DNA of 64,000 nt from contig NZ_AXBI01000020.1 in assembly GCF_000473325.1 (NCBI RefSeq), forward strand, positions 434,001 through 498,000, in the 5' to 3' direction. Shown in pieces: positions 50,815 to 60,299 of the stretch. A program made the position numbers and the translations under genes. The notes beneath the pieces were generated by a model. That model was not told the DNA's origin, made no database searches, and worked only from the letters and a program-made list of their open reading frames with translations. Numbering within the stretch: position 1 is the stretch's first letter; the number at the start of each line of letters is the position of its first letter. This stretch comes from Leisingera caerulea DSM 24564. GTDB taxonomy: Bacteria; Pseudomonadota; Alphaproteobacteria; Rhodobacterales; Rhodobacteraceae.

Positions 50815-53493
50815 TCATCCCGGGATCAGGACCGACTTGTTTTCCATGACGACAACCTTGCCGCCCTCCGAGGTGGGCATGATCTGCAGAACATAGCCGT
50901 AGCCTTCGACAAAATCGCCGACCTTCACATCAGAAGGGACATGCGCTTTCGTGCCGGGTGCCGGAATGCCGCCCGGAGACTTCACATAGACTGAGTCCGA
51001 ACCCGGGACGCCCGCGGCGGCGGCAGTGGCGGCGCCTGATTTGGCGGTGCTGCCGTTAATGGCGACCCGCGCAATGAGGCCCAGATCACGCGCCATTCCC
51101 TCGAGGCGCTCGTTCAGATCCGTGATCGAACGTTCCACAGCAACCCGGTCAGCAGGATCTGCGGTTTCCATCGCGGCGGTCCGACGGGACAGGTCGACGA
51201 TCAGGTTTTCGGCCATGTCGACCTTTTCCTTGACCCGCAGGAACTCGGCGAGAACCTCGTTCTGGCCAAGCGCCAGGGTTTCCGCGCGCTGCGCCTTTGC
51301 CTCAGCCAGGGCGAGCTGTTCCTGCAGCGAGACGATTGCAGCATCGCGCTCCACGACCTCGGCCGACAGGGTTTCGACCGTTTCGAACATCAGGTCGATG
51401 GCGTTGCGGATTTCTGCGATTTCATCCTTTTTCGCATAGTCCGCCAAGACTTCCTCATTCAGCACAGGCGCCGCCGGTGCGGGCTCAGCTTCCTCGCTGG
51501 GCAGGTCCAGGAACAACGCATCCAGATCGCCTTCGGCCGCACTGGCCAGATCTTCGGTCAGGTCATTCAGGTTGCTTGCCGCTTCACTTGCGGGAGCCTG
51601 TTCGCCCTCAATAGCGCCCGGCGCCGCGATCTCTTCAAGCATCAGCTCCGAAAGATCGCCGTTGTCGACAGGCAGTTCTGCCTCAGGCAGCGTGACCGGA
51701 TCCGGGGTCCCGGTGTCCGCAGCAGCCGCGTTCTCCTGGTCATCCGTCTGCGACGTGCCACCCTCTGACTGAGCATCCTCTGCCGGAACAGCCGTGCCCG
51801 CCGGGAGAATGGTCTGCTCAGCCTGAACCTGAACCGGTTGCGGGGCGGGCAGCTGTGCCTGGGTAGCGCTCGATGCTGCGGGGGAGGAGAGCTTGTTCAG
51901 AGCCAGGTATCCGCCGGATGCAGCAATCACGAGGGCAACAGCGCCTGCTGCGAACATCAGAAGTCCGCGCTTGCTTTTGGGTTCAGCGGCGGGAGCCGGA
52001 GCATCCTGCTGCCCCGCATCGGCTGCGGACGGCACCTGCGCAGGAGCGGTCTCCTCGGCAGTATCCGGTGTGCCGGCATCAAACCAGCTGTCGTCGACCG
52101 CCTCGCTCCGAGCGGCGTCAGGTTCCATGTCATCCATGATACCGGAAGTGTTGTTCTCTTTTTCGCTCACGCCCGATGGTCCTTCTTCAACAGCGGGGGC
52201 CGCCACGGCCTCAGCGGCGTCATCCTGATACCCGTCGCGGTAATCATCGACGGGCGTTTCATAGGATGCATAATCGGTCTGTTCAGGCTCTGTGAAAACC
52301 TCCACATCCGAGAAATCCACATCTTTGACCGGGGTGTCACCGGACGATCCCTCATCCGGATCAACGCTCCAGGGCTGGAGGTCATCGCCATCGTCAGCGA
52401 GCGTGGACACCGCGCTCTCCGACGTTGAGGCGTCATCCTGCCAGGCCGAACCGGGCACGCTGGTGCCATCTGCGGTGTCGGCCCAGTCCGGGCGCGGCAT
52501 GTCATCCATCGACAGCCAGTCATCATCCGATCCGGTGACTTCGGTTTCCGCTGGCGCGGCACCGGTGTCCTGGATGGCATCGCTCAGCGCCGCATCCAGC
52601 TCATCAATGTCGACAGCACCATCTTCGGCTTCCGGCAGCGCGTCATCCAGATCATCAATCCAGTTTTCCGCCGGATCGGCTTCGCTCTGCATTTCATCGC
52701 CGGAGACGATCTCCGCAGCGGGCTGCACGCCGATCAGGCTGGAAAGGCTCTGATCTTCGGCTTCGGACATCTCGGTGGTTGCCACATTGAGGACGTCATG
52801 CCGTGGCGCGGGCTCTTCCTCTGTGGAGCCGTCCTGCGCTGCAGGCTCCGCCTCCGCTTCGTCTTCGCCGGACAGATCATCCAGTGCATCGGAGCCATCC
52901 AGCTCATCATGCAGGTAGGACAGATCATCCATCGCCTCATCTTCGGCGTCCGCATGTGCCAGGGCGGTATCCGAAGCCGCGCTGTTCTGCTGCAGCTCAT
53001 CATCGCCGGGGATGGTGAATTCCTGGAGATCAGGTTCGGCATAGGCCGTATCCTGGGCGCCGGAGATAGCGTCATCGGCGAAGGGCGCCATCAGGTCATC
53101 ACCTTCTGGGAAGACATCGCCCAGAAGATCGTCATCCCCATCCTCATCAGCCAGGCCGCCGATCACAACGGCATCCTCTTCAGCATCGAGATCCGCATCA
53201 TCCGCCGCGGGCAGCGGTGCGGCCGACGCTTCGGGCACAACGGCAGATGTGCCGCCGCCCATGCTGATGGGGCCCGCATCCTCGTCGTCATCAAAGATGG
53301 TCGACATATTGGAGAGATGCGTCAGACGCTCCTCGAATTTGCCCAGGTCGGACGTCGCCTGGTCGATAGCCTTGCCGTCGAGCAGCTCGTGGTGGCGTGC
53401 CTGGACTTCTTCAGCATTTGCGCTGCCTGCCAGAACGATGCCGGTTTCGGTGTCAGACTGGATTTGAGCGGTGGATGCGCTTTTCTTGCTCAT
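50815..53493 (-). CDS. Oversized DotF/IcmG-like (TraP-like) protein
   Basis: 892 aa. The first ~510 residues are very acidic and low-complexity (Asp/Glu/Ala/Ser, many short repeats such as LDDLSGEDEAEAEPAAQ). One membrane helix at about 514-535 (LLMFAAGAVALVIAASGGYL), then an acidic periplasmic linker, a coiled coil (about 715-800: IRNAIDLMFETVETLSAEVV) and a small C-terminal beta domain (VGDFVEGYGYVLQIMPTSEG). Position between dotG and dotE and the topology match DotF/TraP, but those are about 240-270 aa, so most of this N-terminus is extra. Contains an intragenic motif copy. Confidence 0.6.
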   Translation of the reverse strand: MSKKSASTAQIQSDTETGIVLAGSANAEEVQARHHELLDGKAIDQATSDLGKFEERLTHLSNMSTIFDDDEDAGPISMGGGTSAVVPEASAAPLPAADDADLDAEEDAVVIGGLADEDGDDDLLGDVFPEGDDLMAPFADDAISGAQDTAYAEPDLQEFTIPGDDELQQNSAASDTALAHADAEDEAMDDLSYLHDELDGSDALDDLSGEDEAEAEPAAQDGSTEEEPAPRHDVLNVATTEMSEAEDQSLSSLIGVQPAAEIVSGDEMQSEADPAENWIDDLDDALPEAEDGAVDIDELDAALSDAIQDTGAAPAETEVTGSDDDWLSMDDMPRPDWADTADGTSVPGSAWQDDASTSESAVSTLADDGDDLQPWSVDPDEGSSGDTPVKDVDFSDVEVFTEPEQTDYASYETPVDDYRDGYQDDAAEAVAAPAVEEGPSGVSEKENNTSGIMDDMEPDAARSEAVDDSWFDAGTPDTAEETAPAQVPSAADAGQQDAPAPAAEPKSKRGLLMFAAGAVALVIAASGGYLALNKLSSPAASSATQAQLPAPQPVQVQAEQTILPAGTAVPAEDAQSEGGTSQTDDQENAAAADTGTPDPVTLPEAELPVDNGDLSELMLEEIAAPGAIEGEQAPASEAASNLNDLTEDLASAAEGDLDALFLDLPSEEAEPAPAAPVLNEEVLADYAKKDEIAEIRNAIDLMFETVETLSAEVVERDAAIVSLQEQLALAEAKAQRAETLALGQNEVLAEFLRVKEKVDMAENLIVDLSRRTAAMETADPADRVAVERSITDLNERLEGMARDLGLIARVAINGSTAKSGAATAAAAGVPGSDSVYVKSPGGIPAPGTKAHVPSDVKVGDFVEGYGYVLQIMPTSEGGKVVVMENKSVLIPG

Positions 53494-53519
53494 CTTTTCC
53501 CCCGATGATGCTCTGGTGA

Positions 53520-54812
53520 TTATTGGGCAAGCTTCTCGACGGGATCGATAAAGATGATCCCGATCGGGTAGCCGTTTCGCAGAATGATTTTCGGACCCTT
53601 CGGCGCATTCGCCAGGATATCCGAGGAAATGGCGCTCGCAGCATTGGCCGCACCGGCGTACATGCTTTGCTTGGCGCTGGCGGACCCTGTGGCAACGGTA
53701 GCGTTGTCACCCGTTCCGATCACGGTCTGCGCGGTTTGCGCCCGGCTCTGGGCATAGCCGCTGATGAAGGTCGCGGCGATAAGCGGGCCATAGCGCGCCA
53801 CGTAGCGGCGCTCCACATCGCTTGCCACGGCGGTTTCCGCGGTGGCGCCATCAACCGCGAAGGCATTCACGGGATAGACCGTGCCGTCCTTGGTGGTCAT
53901 GTTGGTGAAGCTGACAACCATCCGGTCTGCCGTCTTGTCAGCCGTAAAGCTGCCGGTCAGGCGGGCGCCTTTGAAGTCACCGGAGACAATTTCCGCAAGC
54001 ACCGGCGAGTTCATGTCCGAAGAGACATTGGTCAGCGTTTCAGCATAGAGGACATCGCCAGGCCGCAGGATCATCTCAGCCGCACCACCGCCTGCCGCGC
54101 CGCCATCTGCAGGCTGCGCCGCGGCACCGGAGCCGGTGCCATTTGCGTCTGATCCCTCGTTCGGGATCGACACTTCGCCCTGAGCCATCCCGGAGGTGGC
54201 AAAAGTCTTGGCAACCGTTTTCATCTGGTTCGACATCAGTGCGACATACGGGTTCTCCTGCTCGTCAGCTGCACCCGGGGCCATCACGGGCTGGGGCTGC
54301 TGCTTCACTGCGACGGGCACCCGCCGGCGTTCCGCAACCTGCGGCGCCGGTTCCGGACGGGGCAGCACACGGCGTTCGGTCACAACAGGACGCTTCACCT
54401 CCGGTTTCGGCTCAGGCTTTTCTTCCTCGACCGCGATATCCTCGATTTGCACCGGCTCATCGACAGGCTTCAGGATGCCCTCGGGGGTGGGAACGGATGT
54501 CACGCCCAGCTCTGCGGCGCGCTGCGCCCGGCGATCATTCAGCTCCTGCAGGCTCTGCTGATATTCAGGGCTATCCTGCTGGACGGAACCGCCCGGCGTG
54601 GAATCCAGGCTGGCCGCGCGGGGCGTCTTGCTGGGCTCGACCTGCTTTTGCGTGTTGTAGAAGATCCCGCAACCAATCGCGACCATCGCCACGACCGAAA
54701 TGCTTGCCAGCTTCAGCGACGGCGGCAGCCCTTTCTTGTGACGCACGGGCGCCGGATCTTCCATGACCTCAACCTCGGGGATGTGGTCCAGTTCGTTGGG
54801 ATTGTCAGTCAT
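53520..54812 (-). CDS. dotG: DotG/IcmE (TraO-like) core-complex protein
   Basis: 430 aa from the ATG at 54812, the size of the R64 TraO form rather than the 1048-aa Legionella IcmE. Cytoplasmic tail, membrane helix about 34-52 (LASISVVAMVAIGCGIFYN), a proline-rich linker with AERRRVPV-type segments, and a VirB10-like C-domain: MILRPGDVLYAETLTNVSSD, SPVLAEIVSGDFKGARLTGS, MTTKDGTVYPVNAFAVDG and YGPLIAATFISGYAQSRAQ. It spans the envelope in the type IVB core with DotH. Confidence 0.88.
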   Translation of the reverse strand: MTDNPNELDHIPEVEVMEDPAPVRHKKGLPPSLKLASISVVAMVAIGCGIFYNTQKQVEPSKTPRAASLDSTPGGSVQQDSPEYQQSLQELNDRRAQRAAELGVTSVPTPEGILKPVDEPVQIEDIAVEEEKPEPKPEVKRPVVTERRVLPRPEPAPQVAERRRVPVAVKQQPQPVMAPGAADEQENPYVALMSNQMKTVAKTFATSGMAQGEVSIPNEGSDANGTGSGAAAQPADGGAAGGGAAEMILRPGDVLYAETLTNVSSDMNSPVLAEIVSGDFKGARLTGSFTADKTADRMVVSFTNMTTKDGTVYPVNAFAVDGATAETAVASDVERRYVARYGPLIAATFISGYAQSRAQTAQTVIGTGDNATVATGSASAKQSMYAGAANAASAISSDILANAPKGPKIILRNGYPIGIIFIDPVEKLAQ

Positions 54813-54822
54813 TGCTGGCTCC

Positions 54823-55872
54823 TCAGGGCAGGACAACGTCGGCACGGACCATCTGGCCAGCGACGGAAAAGAGCGCCGTAAAGCTGCGCGGGATTTCATA
54901 CACGCGGATGCCGTCCGGGCCGGACATGGCATTGGTGTGAGCGGGCCACATCAGCGGGTGCTTCGAGCGCAGGTAGACCTTCTCGCCCATCAGCCATCCG
55001 CGGGCATCGACGCCCTGGATTGCCACCGGCTTTGCCTGCGTGGGAATATCGACGCCGGCAAGGAAGGAGAGCAGCAGCTCAGAGCCCGCCTCGGTCACGC
55101 TGTCAGACGCAACGGCCGTGTTGATCTTGGCGTTGGGCCCCTGGCTCATGATCTGGATGTCATGGCGGAAATGAGCGGTCTCATTGGAAATGCCGACGCG
55201 CATCACAACCGGCTTGGCCTGCCCCTTGAGCATCACGACCAGGTTGGTGAACCCGACTTTCGTCAGCGGGGTCATCGCCAGGTTGTTGGCCTGCTCGCCG
55301 AGCTGAATGACCTCGAAATCCTGGCCGGAGCCCACGACATACTGCGTGATCGGCCAGGGCTGACCGGTCACATCGTAAAACCCGATCACCGAGGCGATGC
55401 TGGGCGCCAGGGTCAGAACCGGAGGCGTTTCGCCCGGCTCCAGGCTGATAAAGCCTGCATCGACCCGCGCATCCGGCTCTTCACGTTCCAGAAGCGCACG
55501 CTGGTTGGCTTCATAGATATCGCGGAACTTACGGACCATTTCGGGCGTCATGGGAAAGTTGTTTTCGATGGCCTGATTGAAGCCATCGATCTTGTCCGCG
55601 TTGAGCTGATTGCCATCGTTCAGCTTTGGCAGCGGATTGCCGTTTGCATCCGTGGGTGCGGCTGGCACGGCGCTGCCGCCGGTGGCCATCCCCCGGGGTG
55701 CGGCCGACGGCACATAGCCCGAGAAAATCCCGGAGCTGCCGTCGGCCTGGCCGCCCATTTCCGCGGCGGGGGAAGTGCCCGCGGAGGACGGATTCTGTTG
55801 CGCAAGAGCCATCCCGGTGCAGGACAGCAGGGCGATGGCTGCGGCGCCAGCGGCAAGTTTGGTTTTGGTCAT
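54823..55872 (-). CDS. dotH: DotH/IcmK (TraN-like) core-complex protein
   Basis: 349 aa from the ATG at 55872. Signal peptide (AAIALLSCTGMALAQQ), Gly/Pro-rich linker, then the conserved IcmK region: FPMTPEMVRKFRDIYEANQR, TPPVLTLAPSIASVIGFYDV, GQPWPITQYVVGSGQDFEVI and NLVVMLKGQAKPVVMRVGIS, ending SKHPLMWPAHTNAMSGPDGI. Outer-membrane-associated ring component. The ribosome site is embedded in a TGCGAAAAAGGAAG motif copy. Confidence 0.85.
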   Translation of the reverse strand: MTKTKLAAGAAAIALLSCTGMALAQQNPSSAGTSPAAEMGGQADGSSGIFSGYVPSAAPRGMATGGSAVPAAPTDANGNPLPKLNDGNQLNADKIDGFNQAIENNFPMTPEMVRKFRDIYEANQRALLEREEPDARVDAGFISLEPGETPPVLTLAPSIASVIGFYDVTGQPWPITQYVVGSGQDFEVIQLGEQANNLAMTPLTKVGFTNLVVMLKGQAKPVVMRVGISNETAHFRHDIQIMSQGPNAKINTAVASDSVTEAGSELLLSFLAGVDIPTQAKPVAIQGVDARGWLMGEKVYLRSKHPLMWPAHTNAMSGPDGIRVYEIPRSFTALFSVAGQMVRADVVLP

Positions 55873-55883
55873 CTGGTGCTTCC

Positions 55884-55894
55884 TTTTTCGCAAA
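55884..55894 (-). promoter_or_regulatory. Motif copy containing the dotH ribosome site
   Basis: Reverse strand TTTGCGAAAAAGGAAG, with AAGGAAG as the Shine-Dalgarno sequence of dotH. The same fusion of motif and ribosome site occurs at 63947. Confidence 0.45.
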
Positions 55895-55900
55895 ACCGGA

Positions 55901-56533
55901 TCACTTGACGAGGACGCGGGTGATCCCGACGCCACGCGATGTTTGCCATGTGGGCAGACGGCTGATCTGAACTTCGGCCATCCGGTCTTCCGTGCTCTGT
56001 TCGGAGGACGATTGATAGGTGATGGTGATCGGGACCTGCACGACCCAGCTGAAGCGGCCGGTCGCATCCGGGCCGGATTTGACGATAACGGCGCCATTGG
56101 CGACAACGCTGGAGATCAGGCGCCGGTTGCGGACGAAGTCCAGCATCCCGGATCCCTCGATGGCCTGCAGGAAGTTGTTCCAGCCATTGGGGCGTTCGAA
56201 ATACTCCGATGCCTCCGCCAGATCCTGGCGCCAGTTCACGAAGTTGAAGGTCAGGGACCGGGTGATCGCCTCGACGGCGAAGTTGGTGACCTGCCCGTCG
56301 TTCAGGTAGGGCTGGGTGACCGGCGTCAGGGGGATAATGCCACCATCCTCGCGGGCAATGAAGTAGCGCGGCTCCGGCTTCTGGGTGAAGGCCCACCAGG
56401 CCGCACCGGTCGCGGTTACGGCCGCAGCGGATGCAACAATGGCCGCAATCGCCATCCGTTTGAAACCGGTCTGATAGGTCTCATGGCGTGCGAGGGCCGT
56501 TTCAGTGCCCCCGAACCTGTTTTTCATGCTCAT
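55901..56533 (-). CDS. dotI: DotI/IcmL (TraM-like) inner-membrane protein
   Basis: 210 aa. Membrane helix about 27-48 (MAIAAIVASAAAVTATGAAW), then the IcmL periplasmic domain: RYFIAREDGGIIPLTPVTQP, VTNFAVEAITRSLTFNFVNW, NNFLQAIEGSGMLDFVRNRR and WVVQVPITITYQSSSEQS. ATG overlaps the primase stop (ATGA). Component of the inner-membrane complex with DotJ-like partners. Confidence 0.88.
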   Translation of the reverse strand: MSMKNRFGGTETALARHETYQTGFKRMAIAAIVASAAAVTATGAAWWAFTQKPEPRYFIAREDGGIIPLTPVTQPYLNDGQVTNFAVEAITRSLTFNFVNWRQDLAEASEYFERPNGWNNFLQAIEGSGMLDFVRNRRLISSVVANGAVIVKSGPDATGRFSWVVQVPITITYQSSSEQSTEDRMAEVQISRLPTWQTSRGVGITRVLVK

Positions 56534-59500
56534 CCGTTGTCGACCCCAATCGAGAAATGCTTCAGCGGGACGATGATGGAACGGGATGGCGGCATGCCGC
56601 TGCCAAAACGAACAGTTTTTCCCATTTTCACATCGTCTGCCTGATGCATAACATCTTGGTAGGAGTGCGCGTAAGGGGTCTTCTCCAGGATGCTCCGGAT
56701 CGCTTGCGAGTTTTTGTGGATAAGCACGGTGGTGGCCACGTCGCCATCCTGGGCGGGCTTATCGCCGACGCCGGGCCGGATGCCGTAGCGCAGAAGGACC
56801 TTGCGCGCCTCTTCACCGTTCAGCATCGCATCATCATTGCCTTCATAGCCGCATGCGCTCTCCAGAATGGTGCCCAGCAACTCAGAGCGCGCGCCGGCAT
56901 TGTTCTGACCATCCAGGCGCACCTCATGTGACTGGAGCGCGGCGAAGAGGCGGGTGTGGTCCTTGTCTTCGGAGACCACGTCACTGAAGTCGGTCAGCTG
57001 CTCGATCACGTTGAACTCGGTTGCAATGAAGGAGACAGCCTCCTGCTCGTTTTCCGGTGTCCCTTCACGCATCATCAGCCAGCACCCGGTCGCAAAGCTG
57101 CCGAAAACGTCTGCGAGGCGGCGCTCAAGACCCAGGCAGCTCAGAGCATGGACCATATGGCGGTAAGTCGCCATGTAGTCTTTGGCGCGGGTCAGAATAC
57201 GGCCGATCCACCGATCAGAGAATTCCTTGGTGATCAGATCCAGAGCAGGGATTTCGATGTCATTTTTGAAGCCGTCGTGCTTGCGCCCGGAGGACAGTTT
57301 GAGGCGGGCAAAGCGCGATTGGTCCGCGGATTTCTCCAGGCCCGGAACGATCGACGTCAGCATGAATGTTGACGCCACCTTGTAGCCCCGTGCGGCCCCG
57401 CCGCCCGAGACGCCCTGCGCAACAACAGCGTCATCCTCAGTCGACGAATAGCGAGCCATCTTGATGATGTCGTCCATCCGCTTCCTGTCTTTCATATCTT
57501 CACCCTCCGCCTCATCGAAGATGACGGGAACGGAGCGGTTCACCAGGAAGTTCCTGATGCCGGACTCGGAAGAGTTGGAAACCACGCTCACCGCGAAGTC
57601 ACCCAGCACCTTGCCGACGATATTCCGGGTTACCCAGGATTTACCGGATCCGCGCGGCCCGTCGAGCCAGATGTGCGACCGCCACGGCAGCATTCCGCAG
57701 ATCGGAGCAATTGCGATCCAGCCCATCAGCGCCATGATCGACAACTCCCGGCGGTCGTGATGCCAGTCCAGCTTGCAGATGATATCGAGAAGCTGACGCA
57801 CTTCGGGACTGTCGGCGGTAAACGGGGTTACCACGTCCGGCATCCGCGTGCGGGGGCCAACCGTGTAGACGTATTGGCCGGTGAACTCGTGAAGCGGCTT
57901 ACTGCCTTCGCCATCGACGTAGAGCTGTGAGCCGGTGTGGAATACCACTGTTCCCCCGTCAAGGCGCGCGCCCTGGCTGCAGCGCAGTCTCGGATCCCAA
58001 ACTCCGGCACTGTAGGTGGCCTGAATCAGGAAATCCACCGCGCGCTGCCAGTCCGGGCCTGCAGGCTGGCCGTTGCGGTTCAGCTTGGGGAAGTTTTCTT
58101 CCCACCAGTCAAGAGGTGCCAGGTGCAGCAGCGAGGTTGAGTTCATCTGCTTGGGGGCCAGCTCAAACACCTGGCCCGAGGTCAGCGACATGAAGACGTT
58201 GACGGTGTCCAGGTAGCCCAGGCAACGGAAATGACTATTGAAAGCGCGATTCCCGGCGTTCTCTTCCTCGATCTCCTGATGCTGGTCCACCTCATCCGGG
58301 GAGATCAGATCCTCGCTCGCAACGTCTTCAATTTCCGGAGCGTCGAGCATGGGCGCCGTCTCGCTGCCGTCAGACCCATCAGCCAGCGTCTCATCAATCA
58401 TTTCCAGCCAATCAATATCGTCGTCCTGAGCTGCCGGTTCCCCGGCAAGCTCAAAAGGGGCGGCCATTTCCGGCTCCTCCAGGCCGGATGCGTCCATGTC
58501 CTTCGGGGTCTCTGTCTTGCGCAGTTCGAGGTTGGCCATATTCGTCCTCATGGAGTTCTTTTTGATAAAATTGATTAGCTCGTGCGGTGCCCAGCCTTCT
58601 TCCTCAGCGTCGGCGACATCCCATCCGGACTTAACATCCTTGGGAGGCCTGACCTGGCCGAGGACGATGTTGTCCAGAACGCCGCGGTCCATGGCGCGCT
58701 GCGCTATCACGGACTGCATCTGGTCAACGGCCTGTTTGAGACGGTCTTCGACCGTGCCGTCCGGGCGCTGCAGCGGCTTATCCGCATCGGGCCACTGGAT
58801 GATGTTGATCTTCCGGTCGCCCACGATATCGAAGAAGGGTCCCCAATCAGCGTAGATCGCCGATTTCGACCCGCCCATCGGAGTGAGCACCAGCCATTTG
58901 CCTTCGGGGTCGGCCTGACGCAGCATGCGGGCAGCCGCATCGCGGGTCTTCTCGCCCTCAACGATGAGGACGTTTTTGCCGCCCGCAGCGTTCCAGCCGC
59001 GCACATCTTCCATGCCATAGACCGGCCTTGCGCTGCCAACCTTCGGTCCGATCGAGACCCAGGCAAGCCGCTTGCCGTCGTGCGTGGCATTCTCCAGAAG
59101 GCGCTCCGGGCAATCCTCGGTAGGAACCATCAGGCGGGCAGGGATAAAGAATTTCTTGTCACGGCCCATGACACGCAGAATGCACATGAGAAGATCCCCA
59201 TCCGCATTTCGGTACTCATGAACCATCTGCGGGAAATACCGCTTAACGGCCGGGTCCCGGTCTCCGTATGTGCCGCGGTTATTCCAGAGCTGGAAGTCAC
59301 GCTTCGCCGCGGGACGCCTGACATCGGCAGGGACAGGGATAATCCCGGCATCCGCCAGATTTCCGGGCGCCGGGCGCACTTTGGAGCTCTCGTAACGGAC
59401 GAGCTTCTTCTTGGGACCGGCCGGCTTTCGGCCTTCCACCAAGCTGCGGATCTGGTCGGGGACCGGAATGCCAATCTTGTCAGCTGCAAAAATGATGGCG

Positions 59501-59805
59501 GGCTGGAAGTCCAGGTTCTGGGTGACCATGATCAGCCGCAGGACGTCGCCATTCTCCCCGCAGCCCCAGCAGCGGTAATTGCCACGACTTGGATTAACCT
59601 TGAACGAGGGGGTCTTTTCGACATGGAACGGGCAGAGGGCTTCAAAGGTGCGCCCGGTCTGGCGCAGCTGGGCACCCGTCAGATCGGCGATCGCATGATC
59701 GATGCGATAGCGGCTCTTGACCTCGTCCTTGAGGTCCGAGAACGCCCGGATGATATCCTCGCGGGACATTTTGACCGCAGCATTCTTTTTCGCATTTGCG
59801 GCCAT
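56530..59805 (-). CDS. Large plasmid-type primase with C-terminal ATPase domain
   Basis: 1091 aa. DnaG-type zinc finger (Cys58, His61, Cys79, Cys82 in CPFHVEKTPSFKV and YRCWGCGENGD); TOPRIM-like NVLIVEGEKTRDAAARML and IIQWPDADKPLQ; acidic linker (about 440-500); then a DUF927-like region with Walker A LDGPRGSGKSWVTRNI (near residue 718) and Walker B VPVIFDEAEGED. It would prime replication or the transferred strand and may unwind DNA. It sits between a GcrA-like regulator and dotI, overlapping both, so replication and transfer genes share one transcript. Confidence 0.87.
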   Translation of the reverse strand: MAANAKKNAAVKMSREDIIRAFSDLKDEVKSRYRIDHAIADLTGAQLRQTGRTFEALCPFHVEKTPSFKVNPSRGNYRCWGCGENGDVLRLIMVTQNLDFQPAIIFAADKIGIPVPDQIRSLVEGRKPAGPKKKLVRYESSKVRPAPGNLADAGIIPVPADVRRPAAKRDFQLWNNRGTYGDRDPAVKRYFPQMVHEYRNADGDLLMCILRVMGRDKKFFIPARLMVPTEDCPERLLENATHDGKRLAWVSIGPKVGSARPVYGMEDVRGWNAAGGKNVLIVEGEKTRDAAARMLRQADPEGKWLVLTPMGGSKSAIYADWGPFFDIVGDRKINIIQWPDADKPLQRPDGTVEDRLKQAVDQMQSVIAQRAMDRGVLDNIVLGQVRPPKDVKSGWDVADAEEEGWAPHELINFIKKNSMRTNMANLELRKTETPKDMDASGLEEPEMAAPFELAGEPAAQDDDIDWLEMIDETLADGSDGSETAPMLDAPEIEDVASEDLISPDEVDQHQEIEEENAGNRAFNSHFRCLGYLDTVNVFMSLTSGQVFELAPKQMNSTSLLHLAPLDWWEENFPKLNRNGQPAGPDWQRAVDFLIQATYSAGVWDPRLRCSQGARLDGGTVVFHTGSQLYVDGEGSKPLHEFTGQYVYTVGPRTRMPDVVTPFTADSPEVRQLLDIICKLDWHHDRRELSIMALMGWIAIAPICGMLPWRSHIWLDGPRGSGKSWVTRNIVGKVLGDFAVSVVSNSSESGIRNFLVNRSVPVIFDEAEGEDMKDRKRMDDIIKMARYSSTEDDAVVAQGVSGGGAARGYKVASTFMLTSIVPGLEKSADQSRFARLKLSSGRKHDGFKNDIEIPALDLITKEFSDRWIGRILTRAKDYMATYRHMVHALSCLGLERRLADVFGSFATGCWLMMREGTPENEQEAVSFIATEFNVIEQLTDFSDVVSEDKDHTRLFAALQSHEVRLDGQNNAGARSELLGTILESACGYEGNDDAMLNGEEARKVLLRYGIRPGVGDKPAQDGDVATTVLIHKNSQAIRSILEKTPYAHSYQDVMHQADDVKMGKTVRFGSGMPPSRSIIVPLKHFSIGVDNG

Positions 59806-60185
59806 CAGAAACTCCCTCCGAAGGACACGGCGTAATCACCGGAGGACCAGGCTGAAGTGGATTTGCAGGAATCGCAGATCCGGTGACCGAAGCCTTCCGA
59901 GAAGAAGGTTTTCTGGCACGTGAGGCAAGGCCGCAATTTCGCATTACCGTTTTTCGCATTCTCTGCAGACATGCGCTCGCCGGCAACCGACTTGGGCGGC
60001 AGCCGCAAGCGCGAAGCTTTGATCGCTACAGCGTTCTCCTGGCGGCCCAGTTTTTCTGCGATTTCGGAATTCGAATGACCATCTTTCCAAAGACGGATCA
60101 GGAGCTGGACATCCTCATCCTGCCAGGGACCGGTCTTTCGAACCGGAGCCTTGCCGGACGCATGCCCGAAGCCGGATGCGGCCAT
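59805..60185 (-). CDS. GcrA-like DNA-binding regulator with zinc ribbon
   Basis: 126 aa from the ATG at 60185 (GGGGGAA site). TGPWQDEDVQLLIRLWKDGH then SNSEIAEKLGRQENAVAIKA and SRLRLPPKS follow the GcrA helix-turn-helix (W--E----L--LW--G-S-S-IA--LG-TRNAVIGK--RLGL). The C-terminal CLTC...CDSC pairs form a zinc ribbon. GcrA-type proteins bind DNA with sigma-70. Two motif copies lie inside this gene (59935-59959). Overlaps the primase start by ATGA. Confidence 0.75.
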   Translation of the reverse strand: MAASGFGHASGKAPVRKTGPWQDEDVQLLIRLWKDGHSNSEIAEKLGRQENAVAIKASRLRLPPKSVAGERMSAENAKNGNAKLRPCLTCQKTFFSEGFGHRICDSCKSTSAWSSGDYAVSFGGSF

Positions 60186-60229
60186 CACTTCCCCCATTTT
60201 GCAATCTCGCTGTTCTGTGTGTCGGGGCA

Positions 60230-60258
60230 AGTATCAGTCCTGATATGCGAAAAAGCAA
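60230..60258 (-). promoter_or_regulatory. Promoter of the gcrA-like/primase/dot operon
   Basis: Reverse strand TTGCTT (60253-60258), 17 bp, GATACT (60230-60235); the motif TTTTTCGCAT fills the start of the spacer (60245-60254). A TTTTCGCGAAA palindrome-like site lies at 60268-60278. Confidence 0.6.
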
Positions 60259-60299
60259 GAGGGGAAGTTTTCGCGAAATGCTCGGATCACCCCTCATCA

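Noticed and set aside
58582..59835. A 417-codon forward frame
   Set aside because: Antisense to the zinc-finger and TOPRIM-like region of the primase, whose motifs are unmistakable.
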